Source: Tremella fuciformis (taxonomy: Eukaryota; Basidiomycota; Tremellomycetes; Tremellales; Tremellaceae). From it: DNA of 64,000 bases. The position numbers were made by a program, and so were the translations under genes. Where the stretch lies: assembly GCA_032768795.1 (NCBI GenBank), contig CP136496.1, positions 1,054,001 to 1,118,000 of the forward strand, in the 5' to 3' direction. This document shows, piece after piece, positions 1 to 11,497 of the stretch (the stretch's first letter is position 1; each line of letters starts with the position of its first letter). Below the pieces are notes generated by a model. That model searched no databases, had not been told where the DNA came from, and saw only the letters and a program-made list of their open reading frames with translations.

Positions 1-1519
1 GGATGACTACGTAGACATCGTAGTACCCCGCCGCTGAGACATAGGGGTAAAAGGTGACTTGAGGACGAGTCGAGTCGCCTACGGGAACCTTTGATTGCAG
101 GTAGTAAGCGGTTGTCGCCGGGAGGTTTGTCGAAACGTATTCCGTAGTCCACTCGCCAACTGTCTGAGAGCTGGACGATTGCTGACTGGAGCATGTACCG
201 GTGTTGCCTTGACTGGCGGCGGAAGCGTATGAGCCTGAAGTCAGCGTGGTCAGGTGTTCCGACAGTCGCTTACCTTCGGACAGCACTTGGACACTGCTCA
301 AACCTGCCCCGTCGCCTATCCAGGTCTTGAGCTGCATCTGTAGACCGGTCATGTTCTGCACACCAGCGGTGAACAGGAAGTCTTGAGCCGAGATGGATGA
401 GTTGGTATACAACGGGCAGTGTTCCCAGCAGGTCTCGGTTTTACCGGTAGCGGGATCGGTGTAGGTCATGTTCAATTGCACATCGTCGGGAAGTGCGGTG
501 ACACTGTTGTGAGCGAGGGACTCGCCGGCTTCGACTCACCAAAAAGACGTTGCCCCACGCCCTTCAACCTGGGCATTGGTGATTCGCACTCCTGCCGCGC
601 GCCAATAGCTTTGACCGAGAATGTCAATATCGGAGATTGTATTGTCTTGCGCTAACCACGTTCCGGATCCAGGACACAGCATGACATTTGGATCGGAAAA
701 TTGCGACTGGTCGGTTGAGGGGATAGCGGTGATACTGAGATTGCCAGTGGAGGAGTAAGACGGCATTGTGACGGGGGTAAGGTATCCCGAGTCTCCGGTG
801 GTCTGTGTGTTGGCTGGTGCAGATTGGATCGAGGTCATATTGGAGGTGGAGTTGGTGGTCGAATTGCTGGAGAAGAGGGTGGTGAAGGTGCCGCCAAAGT
901 ATATGCTCGAGCCGTTGGCGCTTGGCGAAATCGTATCGACCACGCCGTTCAGGCCGCCAAATGGGACGGCCACCCACGAAGACGAGCTGACCGACCAGAG
1001 TCCAACGTTTTCGCCGACTCCAGATGGACCGGTAAACAGCCCTCCAACCCAGATTTGACCGTTGGCATTGTCGCAGTAGACCGCCTCTGCCGGTCCGGAT
1101 AATCCTGGCATCTCTTTGAAAGCCGCGGACGAAATGTCGTACGAGGCGATGTTGGTGGAAGTGACGGAGCCGAGAGAGGTGAATGACCCGCCGATGTACA
1201 AAGTGCCGTTCGTGGACGAGTTTGACCAGCAGATTGCATTGATGACACCGCCACTGTTCGTGCTGCCCAGAGGGGTAAAGCTGCCGTCTGATGCCTTTGT
1301 CATCAGGGTGTCGCCCGTGGAAGAGAATCTTGCACTGCTCGACGAGGATGAGGCAAAGGAAGAAGAGTCGGACCACCAGTCGAGTCCGGAGAACGCCCCA
1401 CCCATACCGACCGATCCCATCCGGGAGAAGTCGACTTGTGGTAGGGAGGAAGGAGCTGACGTGGCTGCCATGGCGGGCAGTGCCAAGCTGAGGACATAGG
1501 TAACATCCACTGCCCTCAT
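1..1519 (-). CDS. RAX2: RAX2-like cortical marker protein, N-terminal part (cut by window start)
   Basis: Rax2 is a large type I membrane glycoprotein of the fungal cell cortex that marks sites of polarised growth or budding together with Rax1. The start ATG is at 1519. The protein opens with a hydrophobic stretch (YVLSLALPAMA) that could be a signal peptide, then the family-like VDFSRMGSVGMGGAFSGLDW segment and repeated G-G-x-F-T/S turns of a beta-propeller (IGGSFTSLG, VGGLFTG, FGGTFTTL). Ser/Thr-rich N-glycosylation sites are abundant. An inferred 36-nt intron (504-539, donor GTGAGT) joins in phase to a second exon that reads on (VTALPDDVQLNMTY...) to base 1. The rest, including the C-terminal membrane anchor, lies outside the window. 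The family call rests on the N-terminal pattern. An additional upstream exon cannot be excluded. Confidence 0.75.
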
Positions 1520-2028
1520 CTCGGTGAGAGGCGAGGTGCCTGTTCTTGACCAATTCGCGATAGATAGGTTTCTCGGCTGCTATCTCACAAGTGCCGTCGA
1601 GGATATGTGCATGTCGGGGACAGGCGAATGCGAGGCGCGTGTGTTGATGTGTCGAAGGAGGGCGCTCCGACAGGCTGAGACAGGCTCTCTTGATGTCGGA
1701 ATGGCCACGAGGGGAGTCGACCGAAGTTTGTAGGGGACCTCGAGGTGATCGGCTTCGAAGCGAGTCGTCGTTACTGTGAGAGGGGTATACGGGCCGTAAA
1801 GACAGTTGTAATGATACAGAGAGAAGAGAGAAGAGAGAGACCAAGGTTGATTCGAGGTGGTTGATTGAAGACGATCCGAGCTTTGAGTTGTTGTTGCCCT
1901 GAAAACCACGCGCGTTTCGACGTTTCAGGTTCACCAGGCGAAATTTGATCCCGTTCTACGAGGTCCGACTGACCGGTAACTTGGACGATAACCGTGAGGC
2001 AAAGTCGTGTTGCAACATCCACGCAGAC
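1520..2028. promoter_or_regulatory. Divergent intergenic region between RAX2 and PEX19
   Basis: About 509 bp separate two divergently transcribed starts, so this stretch should carry both promoters. A purine-rich run (GAGAGAAGAGAGAAGAGAGAG, near 1820-1840) is the only obvious compositional feature. No TATA box or ORF that I would call a gene was seen. Confidence 0.4.
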
Positions 2029-3121
2029 ATGTCGAATACGTATCGAGAAGCAGGCGACGAGGACGACGACTTGGATGATTTGGATGGTGGGTTACCCGAA
2101 GACGCCGATCTTCTAGCTTATACTCACAAACAGACGTCCTCGCCTCTTTCGACAAGCCCATTGGGGCGAACGCTGGGCCAAGCAAGCGCAAAGCGCCTGA
2201 AACGTCCCCTCCTATAGCATCCTCCTCGTTGCGCCCGCTGTCCGATCCAGTGGTAAGAAGCGCACCAATAGCTGTCGAAGCAGAGGAGAACGATGAGGAT
2301 TTTGAAGCCTCGCTGGTAGAGGGTATGGAGTCGCTCTTGCGGCAACTCGCTGGCGAGCATCCTCCTGGCCCCATGCCTGATACGCCTCAGTCCAAAAGCC
2401 AGACCTCAAACAATGGCAAAGGGAAGGCGGCTGTGATGACCGAAGAGGAAGAAGAGGCCGCATGGGAGAAGGCTGTGCAGGAGCTGCTCTCTGGGGACGG
2501 GCTGGAAGCGCTCGGCATCCCCAAAGATGGCGGCAAGGGCAAAGCGGCCAGGGGTGGACCTGGGGCAGGCGAGAAAGCTTCGTTCGACGAGACCATTCGG
2601 CGCACGATGGAGAGTCTCAACTCTACCAAGAGATCGACCGGGCAAGGGGAAGACGGCAAAGATCTCGCGGCACTGCTCAAAGCGCTACAATCGGATCCCA
2701 GCGCTTTGGATGGGCTAGACGGACTTGGCGACGATGACGACTTGGGCGGCCTGCTGGATGGCATGATGTCCCAGTTGATGACGCGCGAAGTACTCGAAGA
2801 GCCCATGGCAGAGCTAGCTACAAAGTACCCGGGTTACCTCGAGGCTCCGCCGGCTGGCGTACCGCCTGCCGATCTCGACAAGTACCGGAGACAGAAAGCA
2901 CTGGTGGATCAGATCTTGGCGGTTTTCCGAAAAGCAGACTACGAGGATGAAAAGGACGGCAAGGAGATTGCCAGGCTCGTTGGTGAGATGCAGGATCTGG
3001 GCGGACCACCGCAAGAGATCATGGGGGAGATGCCAGAGGGATTTGTGAGTTTACGGGCGTTTGCGCGGGCTGACAATAGGATCTGAGCGCGTTGGGCGAG
3101 GAAGGTTGCACGATCATGTAG
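2029..3121 (+). CDS. PEX19: Pex19, farnesylated peroxisomal membrane protein import receptor
   Basis: Pex19 is the cytosolic chaperone and receptor that binds peroxisomal membrane proteins and docks on Pex3. Three exons: 2029-2086, 2134-3044, 3080-3121, giving 336 residues; both introns are short (47 and 35 nt). Splicing intron 1 restores the typical acidic N-terminus DDDLDDLDDVLASFDKP. The central part carries the conserved blocks FDETIRRTMESLN, MMSQLMTREVLEEPM and LATKYPGYLEA. The last 13 residues come from a tiny third exon that ends C-T-I-M, a CaaX farnesylation box, which fixes the splice model. It is convergent with RPA190. Downstream lies a second copy of the last intron and exon (see 3245-3364), so an alternative last exon is possible. 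Confidence 0.95.
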
Positions 3122-3244
3122 CCCCTGTACTGTGCCCGCGTGATACCATTATGAACATTCGGCCTCAAGTGACGCATATGAGTCACAGCTTGAAGCGCTT
3201 TGCCCGCTACACCTGACCCTCACGCAAGCTGAAGCCGTCTTCAC

Positions 3245-3364
3245 GGGAGATGTCAGAGGGATATGTGCGTTCACGGGCGTTTGCGCGGTCTGACCATAGG
3301 ATCTGAGCGTGCTGGGCGATGAACGTTGCACGATCATGTAGCCCCAGTACTTCTCCCGCAAGTG
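3245..3364 (+). repeat. Tandem copy of PEX19 last intron plus CaaX exon
   Basis: Bases 3245-3364 match 3025-3144 at a constant offset of 220 bp with roughly a dozen to fifteen substitutions and no indel. The copied piece spans the end of exon 2, the last intron (donor changed from GTGAGT to GTGCGT, acceptor TAG kept) and the terminal exon. That exon still reads D-L-S-V-L-G-D-E-R-C-T-I-M-stop. A shorter related repeat (GAAGCCGTCTTCAC) occurs near 3229 and 3365, flanking the copied block. Confidence 0.85.
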
Positions 3365-3434
3365 AAGCCGTCTTCACTCAACTATGCATGCCTAACTATG
3401 CAATGCCAAATGCTCATGATACACCAAAGATAGA

Positions 3435-6400
3435 TCAAGCCGAAATCAGAACCGGTGCACGAATGTCGAAAGCGCCTGTGCCGCTGCTCGACGGCCTGCC
3501 AACCACAATCTTTGCCGCGGGCGATGACAGATCGTCCACGTCGCCAGCAAGCGTCGCCTCGGAGAGGAATTGCACAGTCGTTTCGAATGAGGCTTTGAGT
3601 AGAGGAGATGACTTGGCAGAGATGCCGGTCCGGTTGAAGGCGCGGTATCCGCCAGCATGTGTCTGTTATCAGCAACGCTCCCAGCTATATCGACACGACT
3701 GACCATGTAGTCCGCAATGATACTAATGTGCCTGTAGTCGACGCCAATCCCGTATGCTCCGAAGACGGCGGACACCTCATTGATGATCGTCCGTCTGGCC
3801 GCTTCTACACCGTACGTAGTCAAAATAGCGTACACATCGTTTGACCCGAGCTGGTCGAGGTCGATCAACTCGTCCGCAAGCTCCCACATTCCCCTCAAGT
3901 TGGAACCCTCGGTGATGAGCGATCCGGTGAACTCGCCCTTGTCGTCAAATATCTTCATGCAACGGGCAATGTTGGGGATCTCGTGGATGACTGAGAGCCG
4001 ACATGCGCGCTCGATAATGTCAACGAGGAGTAGTTTCGGAGCGTTGGCGGCGAACTCGAGATCGAATTGCGCAGACTTGCCACCGTGCACGTCAAAGCTA
4101 AAGTCGGTGGCATACTTCAGAGCGGTCTTGAAGACTTCTTGAAGTTTGTCGTCGAGTTGATCTCTTTGAGCCTTGTCCATGGCATCCCCGTCCATCTCCT
4201 CATCGTCATCACCGTCCATTTCCCGCTCGACATAGTCTTCGTAGTCGGCGATGTCAGCCGCCTCATCATCGTCGGCTTCATATTCGTGTTGTCGAGCCTG
4301 GGCCTCGCGTTTCTCCTGGTACGCGTCGCCATCATCGTCATCCAGCTCGTCATCACGACCACGCCGTTGAGGCTCGCGGTCGGACTCTTCTGCCTCGTCG
4401 CCACCATTTCTCACCAACAAGCCCTTGCCGACTTGCTGATCCTGCGCAGCAGACTTGATGGCGTTTTTCAGCTCCTTTGTGATCTCCTCCTTGAGTCTTC
4501 TGCCAAAGCTGAATGCGAGACCTTCGTGAACTTGGACGGGAGTGATTTCGTATTCCTTGGTGTACTCCTCTGGCGGGTAGAACTCGAGCAAGACGGTGTA
4601 CTTGCGCTGCCGAGAATCGTCCGTTTTGCCGCTCAGACGTTCTGTCACAGTGACGCGCTCGACCACCTGGGAGAGTGTCAAGCGGGAGACTGTCTTGATG
4701 AAAGACTCGGCTTGCTTGTTGGCGACACCAGGGCGGAGGGGCAGCTTCATTGTGGGGGTGATGGGTTTTGTCGAGGCGGTCATGACGATTTCTCGCAAAC
4801 GCGGAATACCGAGCGTCACATTGGCTGCACCATGACCTGCCAAGTGGAAGGTGTTGAGAGTCATCTGAGTCGACGGCTCACCGACACCCTGCGAGGCCAG
4901 AAGACCGACTGCCTCTCCGGGTTCCACGAGGCCGCGCATATACCGTACTCGGGCAAGTTGGAGAAACTCTTTATCCTGTACTCGTTCGGAGGCGTAGGGG
5001 GAAGGTTTGGTCACGCCCTTTCTAGAGATGAAACCGAACTTGTTCTCCTCGACATAGGCCGCGAGCTTCTTGGCGTACGTCTCGGACATGCTCCCAAGGA
5101 AACGACTAGGCGAGAAGAGCGACAAAGCTGGGTTGTACTTTTGCGGCTTTTTAAGAGCTTTCTTCATATGATCCTGAGCCTCGGCCGGGACGACCTTGTC
5201 CAGGATGTCCCATGGGCGCGCGCGGTGCAGCATCGAGTCGTGATTCCGTGCAGCAAAGTCAAACTTCTCCAAGTGTTGCGCCTTGGTCACATCGAGGGCA
5301 TCTTCTCCGTAGAGGAATTGAAGGACGGAGGAATCGGAGTCTCGAACGGTGTGGTCGTAATGTACCTTGACTCCCTCGAGATGCTTGATAAGGCATCTCT
5401 GCAGGTAGCCAGAACGGGACGTCTTGACCGCGGTATCGATGAGACCCTCACGACCCGCCATGCAGTGAAAGTAGTATTCTTGTGGCCGGATACCGGTCAA
5501 GAATCGGTTCGCCACGTAGCCACCAGCACGAGCACTCGTATCGAATGGCTTGAATGATGGAAGGGTTTTGCCGGACACCATAGTTGGTACACGACGACCT
5601 TCTAAAGCTTGCTGGCCAAGGAGGGTCGAGATTTGCGACGCATTTACTTTGGATCCTTTTGCGCCGGAGATGGTCATGAGCTGCATGTTGTTGTCAGGGA
5701 AGGGTCGGACGAGATGTTTCGGGAGCACGTCGTTGTTGATTTTGGACGTTGTCTTGTTGAACGCTGATTGCATCACGGCATCAAGACCGGCCATGAGTGA
5801 ATCGTCGCGAAGGGTCTCTTCGAGGCGGGTGGTAAGGTTACGAGCGGTGCTGGGGTCTTGAACCGATCCTTCGGGGAGGCCGACATATTTGATGGCGGCT
5901 CGCGCTCCGTCTTCCGCAGCATCATCGAGGATCTTCTTTCGTATCCGCTCACCCTCGGCGGTAAGTATGAGATCGTCCATCCGACAAGAGAATGCGTCGT
6001 GCTGCAGATACTTGGTCAGGAGTCGAGACAGTACACCGAGAAGGCGGTTTGCAATCATTGCGCCGTACAGCTCATGAACCGAGTGGACGAGACCGTAGGC
6101 GGACGCTCCGTACTGGGACTTGTCCAACACTCCGCAGATGAGGTGACCGTCGAGGAAAATGACATTTTCTTCCGACATGACGGGATCGGACGAGTCGTCC
6201 CGTCCCCAGAGCTTGTTGGCGACTTTGTTTTCCGAGGTGAGATTGAGGCCGCGAGCGTTGGAAGGGGTCAAGTTGAGCAGGATTGTAGAGATCTATTGTC
6301 AGCTATGCCCGCATGGCGGGACGCACTATTTGTTTCCCTGTCCACATTGGTCTGGGCTTGTAGATGGCCGGAGGAACGGTGAGAATTCTTCCTCCACCAG

Positions 6401-8642
6401 TGTAGTTGTCCTCTGTGCGAAGCGCCCCGTAGATCAACTGGAAGTACTGCTCCCGCGTGAAGAACGATGACTTGTTGCACATCCACACGCCAGCGACGAC
6501 ATGATCCTGGATGAGACCGCGCAAGGGTTTTCCAGAGGTCGGGACGAGGTACTGGTTGTCGGTATTGGCGATCATCAACGACTCCGCTCTCGCCACCTCA
6601 TTCTGCGGGAAGTGAATGTTCATTTCGTCACCATCGAAATCCGCGTTGTACGAATTGCAGTTGGCGTAGTGCATGCGAATGGTCTTCTCCCCCAGCAACA
6701 CTTTGACCTTGTGCGCCATCATACTCGGCTTGTGCAGAGTGGGTTGTCGGTTGAGAATGACGATATCGCCGTCGCGAATGTGTCGGTAAACCTTTTTATT
6801 CCGTGGCGTACTGCTGCTGCCGTACGCGTCGCTCTGGGCGGTGAGGAGAGTATTGGCGATGGCCTGCCGCTGTTCAGGCGTGGTTTTGTCGAGTGATATC
6901 TGCGTGCCATCCTCGGTCTGCACGAGGGATGCGCCAGGGTGTACTCTTGGACCGTTGATGACGAGCTGCCTCAGCTCGGCGACGTTTTGAGGGGTCACAG
7001 GCTCGGGATAGGTAAGCTTTTTGGCGAAGACGGGAGGGATACCGATCTCGTTGGTCTCGATATTGATGTCCGGCGAGATGACCGACCGAGCAGCGTAATT
7101 GACACGCTTGCCCATCATGTGTTTTCGGAAGAGTCCTTCTTTTTTTTCCAAGAGTTGCTTGACGCCTTGAGGGGGCAGCTTGCCGCCGCGCATGATGGCG
7201 GGATTCTGGGTGCTATCGATGAAGCTGTTGACGTCGTGCTGAAGCTTGATCAACGATTCGAGAAGCATTTCAAAGGTCCGAGACCCTTCGGCTTTGGCGA
7301 TGGCGTCCAGGACAAGCTCGCCTCGTTCGGCCTTTGCTTGATCGTGAAGGCGCTGATTCAGGTCTTGTACACGGAGACACGTTTGAATAACAGCAGTTAG
7401 AAGAGAATTTTGGGCGTTTTCAAACAGTTCGTCGCCCATTTTCGACGCCGGTCTAAATCGAGTGGGAGTGACCGGGACGACATCGATGAAGAAGATGTCC
7501 GGAGATGCGCGTGCTTTGTTTCCGAAAAGCATGGCGCACATGTCGGCTTCCTTCGTGAAGAGAAGGGATAGATGCGCTCGAACCTCCGAGGCTGGAACGA
7601 CGCGCTCACTCCGTCCTCCGCGACCTTTGATTTGTCCGTTTGCTGCGCGTGCCACTTTCGGCTCGGAATCAGAGTCGGATTGCACGTCCTCGCCCTCACT
7701 CTCGCTCGAGGCGTCGTCGTCATTGTCAGAGGGTTTTCGCGTTCCTTGACTCAGCACCAACGGCCGGCGTACCCCTATCGTTTTGTTGGCAAGCTTCTTT
7801 TTCGGATCCAGGTCCAACTCGACGATTTTGACAGACTTTTCCCGGCGATAGGTGAAGCCGTGTCTGAAATCAGCCATGTATGGGGAGGGAAGACTCACGC
7901 TTGACATCTCCTGCATTGCTTCCAGCCCTTGGCGGCGGCTATGAAGGCCTGCCTGGCCTTTCTGCGCTCTTCGTACAGGAGACCGTCTGATGCCGGATGC
8001 TTTCCCCCCTTCTTCCTCGCTTCATGCAGGCAGGTGCGGACAAACGCATCCATGCGTACGATCAACTGAGCAGCAGTCTCGGAAGAGACCGCTGCGGCAT
8101 TGGTCTTCTCATCCCCGTCGTCCTCTTCTTCGGCCGCTGCTCCTGTCCGTGGAATGAAGTAGGCCATGTCGCGGGACTTTTCCACGAGTCCAGCTTCGAG
8201 AAGTCTGAGTCGCCCGAGATATTGGTGAAGCTACTATCAGCAAACTCACGGTTGGGCCACTCACGAGTAAGTCTGGCATCTTGAAGTGGTGGCAGTACTG
8301 GCAGACAGACTGCAGCAAGAAATAGCACTCTCGCATGAAGAGAGGATGAAAGACGGGATTCGGCAGAGCAATGTGACCAAAATGACCAGGGCATGCAAAA
8401 TACGACAGCCGGCATGTCTCGCAGCTGTCATCAGCTACGCCCAATGTCACGACTTACACATCGCGCGGGGACATTGGCCCAAGCTTCGGGTCGTATAACC
8501 CTCCCTTGGTCGGGAGGTTGAGGTTGTCGAGGAGTATCGGATTATCGATCTGCTGCACCGAGATGCTCTCAATATCTCGGGTCGACAAGAATGAGAATGA
8601 CATCGAAGTCACCTCCGAATGGAGGGAGTGAGCGATGTCCAT
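3435..8642 (-). CDS. RPA190: RNA polymerase I largest subunit (A190)
   Basis: Catalytic subunit of RNA polymerase I, which transcribes 35S rRNA in the nucleolus. Six exons can be joined in phase: 8642-8458, 8424-8265, 8230-7899, 7863-6327, 6292-3704, 3662-3435 (1,676 residues); introns are 33-41 nt. The N-terminus MDIAHSLHSEVTSMSF resembles the yeast A190 start, so this Met was chosen over one 17 codons upstream. A zinc-binding segment (CETCRLSYFACPGHFGH, CQYCHHF) follows. The Mg-binding NADFDGDEMN loop is near residues 630-637. The ADYMT-HAGGYRAFNR block spans the last intron and the C-terminus carries the SSPLLKASFETT motif. A long acidic insert near position 4200-4400 of the window is usual for A190. 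The donor of intron 4 is GTGCGT. Divergent from the BAR-SH3 gene. Confidence 0.96.
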
Positions 8643-8795
8643 CTTGCCGACCTCTACATGAGTTTGCTGTACAAAGCTGTAGATACTCGTCACTCGTCAA
8701 AAGACATCTCTGTAGAAATTTCCCGTTACGTAAGCACACGTGGTATGGGCGTTCATATAGCGTTCCAGAGGCGCCGTTGTCTTGCAACCATCATC
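8643..8795. promoter_or_regulatory. Short divergent promoter RPA190 / BAR-SH3
   Basis: Only 153 bp lie between the two divergent start codons, so the genes probably share a bidirectional promoter. No specific motif was identified. Confidence 0.4.
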
Positions 8796-10520
8796 ATGCA
8801 GAGGAAGCTCGGAAAACAGGTGAGGCTTGCATACGTGACAGCGCTGAGAGCAGCTTGGAAAGGTAACACAATGGACCAACGAAAAGGTGAGCTCGAAATC
8901 AGAATGCAACTCAATGCAGGTCTTCTCGGGGGAAAAGACCCAACTTTCGAGCGACTTTACGGCGTTTGAGAGGGAGATTGAAGTGCGCAAAACGGGCATT
9001 GAGAGGTGCGTTGAGGTATGGAATCGGCTCACAGCAGACTACATGCGACTTCGCTGCCATTCTTTCATCAGATCACCAAAGTCAAACCCACCGCCGACCC
9101 CCTTCCACCTTCGGGGTCAGGGAAAGAGAAGATACTCCACACCGAGGCCCTGGGGTTGGTGATGATAGACTACGGAAACACGTTGGGCGGGGGATATGGT
9201 GAGTTGCGAGATTGACGGATCTGACTGTCCAGGAGATGCCCTATCCATGTACGGCCGGGCGCGATGCAAGCTAGCCTCCGTGCAGGAAGACTACGGCTCG
9301 AGGCTCAGCGAGGGATACATCGGCGGTATGGAGCAGGCCCTTGGGGCGGTCAACGAGTACAAGGCTATGCGGAAGAAGCTAGAATCTAGAAGGTGAGTAA
9401 AGGCTCTGGCATTGTTGACATCAGGCTCGCCCTCGACTCGGCCATTTCTGGTCTGAACAAGACCAAAAAGGACAGCAAGGCCGCGCAGATGGAGATGGAG
9501 GTGGAAAATGCCCAAGCCAGATTGTGAGCTCATTCGGGCGGGATTGCTGATGACAGCTCGGAGATGGAAGAGGAGACCCATGCTCGGATGAGGGCTCTGG
9601 AAGAGACGGAAGAGCAACAGTACATTGATTTGTGTGACTTGCTCGAGGCGGAGCTAGACTATTTCTCCCGGTGCAAGGAGATTCTGGAGGATTTGAAGGA
9701 GCAATGGCCGTCTGGAAATACAGGTCGGCCGCGGGCCAAATCCGCCTCCTCGTTCAATCGAGCACCACCACGAGCCATTAAAGCAGAAGACGATACCCCC
9801 AATCGATCCCGGTCGCAGAGCAACGCCTCGTCGTCGGGCAAGGGGAAAGAGAAACGCTCCATTCTGCCCAGCTTTGGCTCGTTTGGCAAGAAATCGGGTC
9901 TTTCGGGTGCGGCGAAGAAGGGTTTCAGAGGTGATCGTTTGGAGGATGAACAGTCTGAGGAAGAGCTGTACGAACCACCACCTCCGATGCGACGCACCTT
10001 GACCACGCCGAATCCGGGTGTCAAATACATGAGAATGCTGTACGACTTTGCCGGCGACGCCGCCGACGAGCTCCCACTACGCACTGGTCAGATCGTCGAG
10101 GTCAAGCAAGAAGTGTCGGACGACTGGTGGATTGGGGAGTGTGATGGAAGGTCTGGCCTCTTCCCAAAGGCATACGCAGAAGAGCATGTGCCCACACCTC
10201 GGGCGGCCGTCCCTCGACGCGTCCCACCGACACGGTCTATACAAGACGACACATCTGAAGACGACTTTTCCGACCACGCTTCTCTCTCTGCCCAAGCTCA
10301 GCCTGCGCCCGTACGAGCCTCTGTACGCAAACCCGCCCCGCCTCCGCCCCCATCGCGACGATCCCAGTCCTCTACGAATCTACCCACCCTGGCCCCTCCC
10401 ATTCGACCCGACTTTCGACCTCGCTCGTCCACCCTTTCTCGTGCGCTGCGCCTCGACTCGTCTCCAGAAGGATCCCCATTCGCTCATTCCGAGGATGACG
10501 ATTACTTTGACCATGCCTAG
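8796..10520 (+). CDS. BAR-domain plus SH3 protein (endophilin/GVP36-like)
   Basis: BAR domains dimerise into curved coiled coils that bind membranes; a C-terminal SH3 then recruits proline-rich partners, typically at endocytic or endosomal membranes. Seven exons join in phase: 8796-8819, 8854-8886, 8920-9005, 9038-9198, 9233-9392, 9425-9523, 9557-10520 (508 residues); all introns are 32-34 nt. The BAR region (about residues 1-240) includes QWTNEKVFSGEKTQLSSDF, EALGLVMIDYGN, YGRARCKLASVQEDYGS and KEILEDLKEQWPSG. A Ser/Arg/Pro-rich linker follows, then an SH3 domain at about 343-400 (MLYDFAGDAADELPL, DDWWIGE, GLFPKAYAE). The tail is Pro-rich. Intron 3 has a GTGCGT donor and a CAGCAG acceptor that allows a one-residue variant. 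The start Met is the weakest part of the model. Confidence 0.85.
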
Positions 10521-10616
10521 GAACGTTAGCCGGATTCACCGGAGTATTCGAGTCCGAGCCCGACGCCGATATCTCATACATCACACGTAGTTGCCATCTG
10601 TAGTCTGCCATACACC

Positions 10617-11460
10617 ATGCACGTAGCCTTTCTTGGTGCATCCAAAGGCAGCGGATACTTTGCTCTTCTAGAGTATCTCGCCGCGGCGACGACGAACACG
10701 GCGGTGCTGCTCTTGCGCAAGCCCGATGTGCTTGCCGCGGACCCCAAAATCACCCCACATGTCGAGGCGGGACGAGTGAGATTTGTCAACGGCGACGCGA
10801 CGAACGAGGAAGACGTCGCTAAGCTCTTCAAAGACCATGTGGACGTAGTCGTGACATCAGTCGGTGAGTATAAGCTCTCGGCAGAGCTGAGTGCAGGCGC
10901 CGCGCCCAACATCACATGGTACGGGTCCATCTCGATCGACCAGCCGACGCTGTGCACGCAAGCGACGCTCGCCTTGCTGCATGTCCTGGCGGGGCTGGAG
11001 AAGGTGCCGCGAGTCGTCGCGGTGTCGTCGATGGGCATAGGAGCCAACCATCACGTCATGCCGCTGGCCATGCGGGTGAGCTGACGCCGCCTATCAATGC
11101 TGAGCCCAGGTGTTCTATTCGTGGGTCCTGGGCGTCCCGCATCGCGACAAAGAGTCGCTCGAGTATCTGCTCATGCGCGCTTCGGCTGTTCCGTTCACTC
11201 ACCCGACTCCAATGTCGCCGCTCCTGACGCAGGAACAGGTCGACTCGGCCAAAGCAGGGTTCATTCCTGAGGTGATCATCGTCCGTCCGGCCTTTATGCC
11301 TGGGGGCGACGAGCCGGCCCGGGACAAGGCGCACATACAGACCGCCGAAGATGCTTACGTGTATACCGTGAGGAGGAGCGAGGTGGGGAGATTCATCGCT
11401 CAAGACTGTCTCACGGGTGGCGAGTGGGTGGGGAAAGGCCCAGTGGTGGGGTATGCGTGA
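10617..11460 (+). CDS. NAD(P)-binding Rossmann-fold protein, NmrA/atypical SDR type
   Basis: Two exons, 10617-11075 and 11110-11460, give 269 residues; the 34-nt intron is in phase 0. The start MHVAFLGASKGSGYFALLEYL carries a glycine-rich dinucleotide-binding turn (G-A-S-K-G-S-G), a first Rossmann strand and helix. It is followed by VRFVNGDATNEEDVAKLF (second-strand acidic stretch), VDVVVTSVG and VVAVSSMGIG. A catalytic YxxxK typical of classical short-chain dehydrogenases is not obvious, and the late segment VIIVRPAFMPGG fits atypical SDR or NmrA-like proteins. The substrate cannot be told from sequence. It ends 37 bp before the convergent beta-mannosidase stop. Confidence 0.75.
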
Positions 11461-11497
11461 TTCATGCACATGCCGGTCTGTATGTATGTACAACAAG

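Noticed and set aside
624..1934. 436-codon minus-strand open frame overlapping RAX2
   Set aside because: It lies in another frame of the RAX2 exon, is rich in Arg/His/Ser as expected of an antisense or shifted shadow, and shows no family features.
4067..5557. 496-codon plus-strand open frame opposite RPA190
   Set aside because: It is the complement of conserved RPA190 coding sequence; long antisense frames are common opposite high-GC genes.
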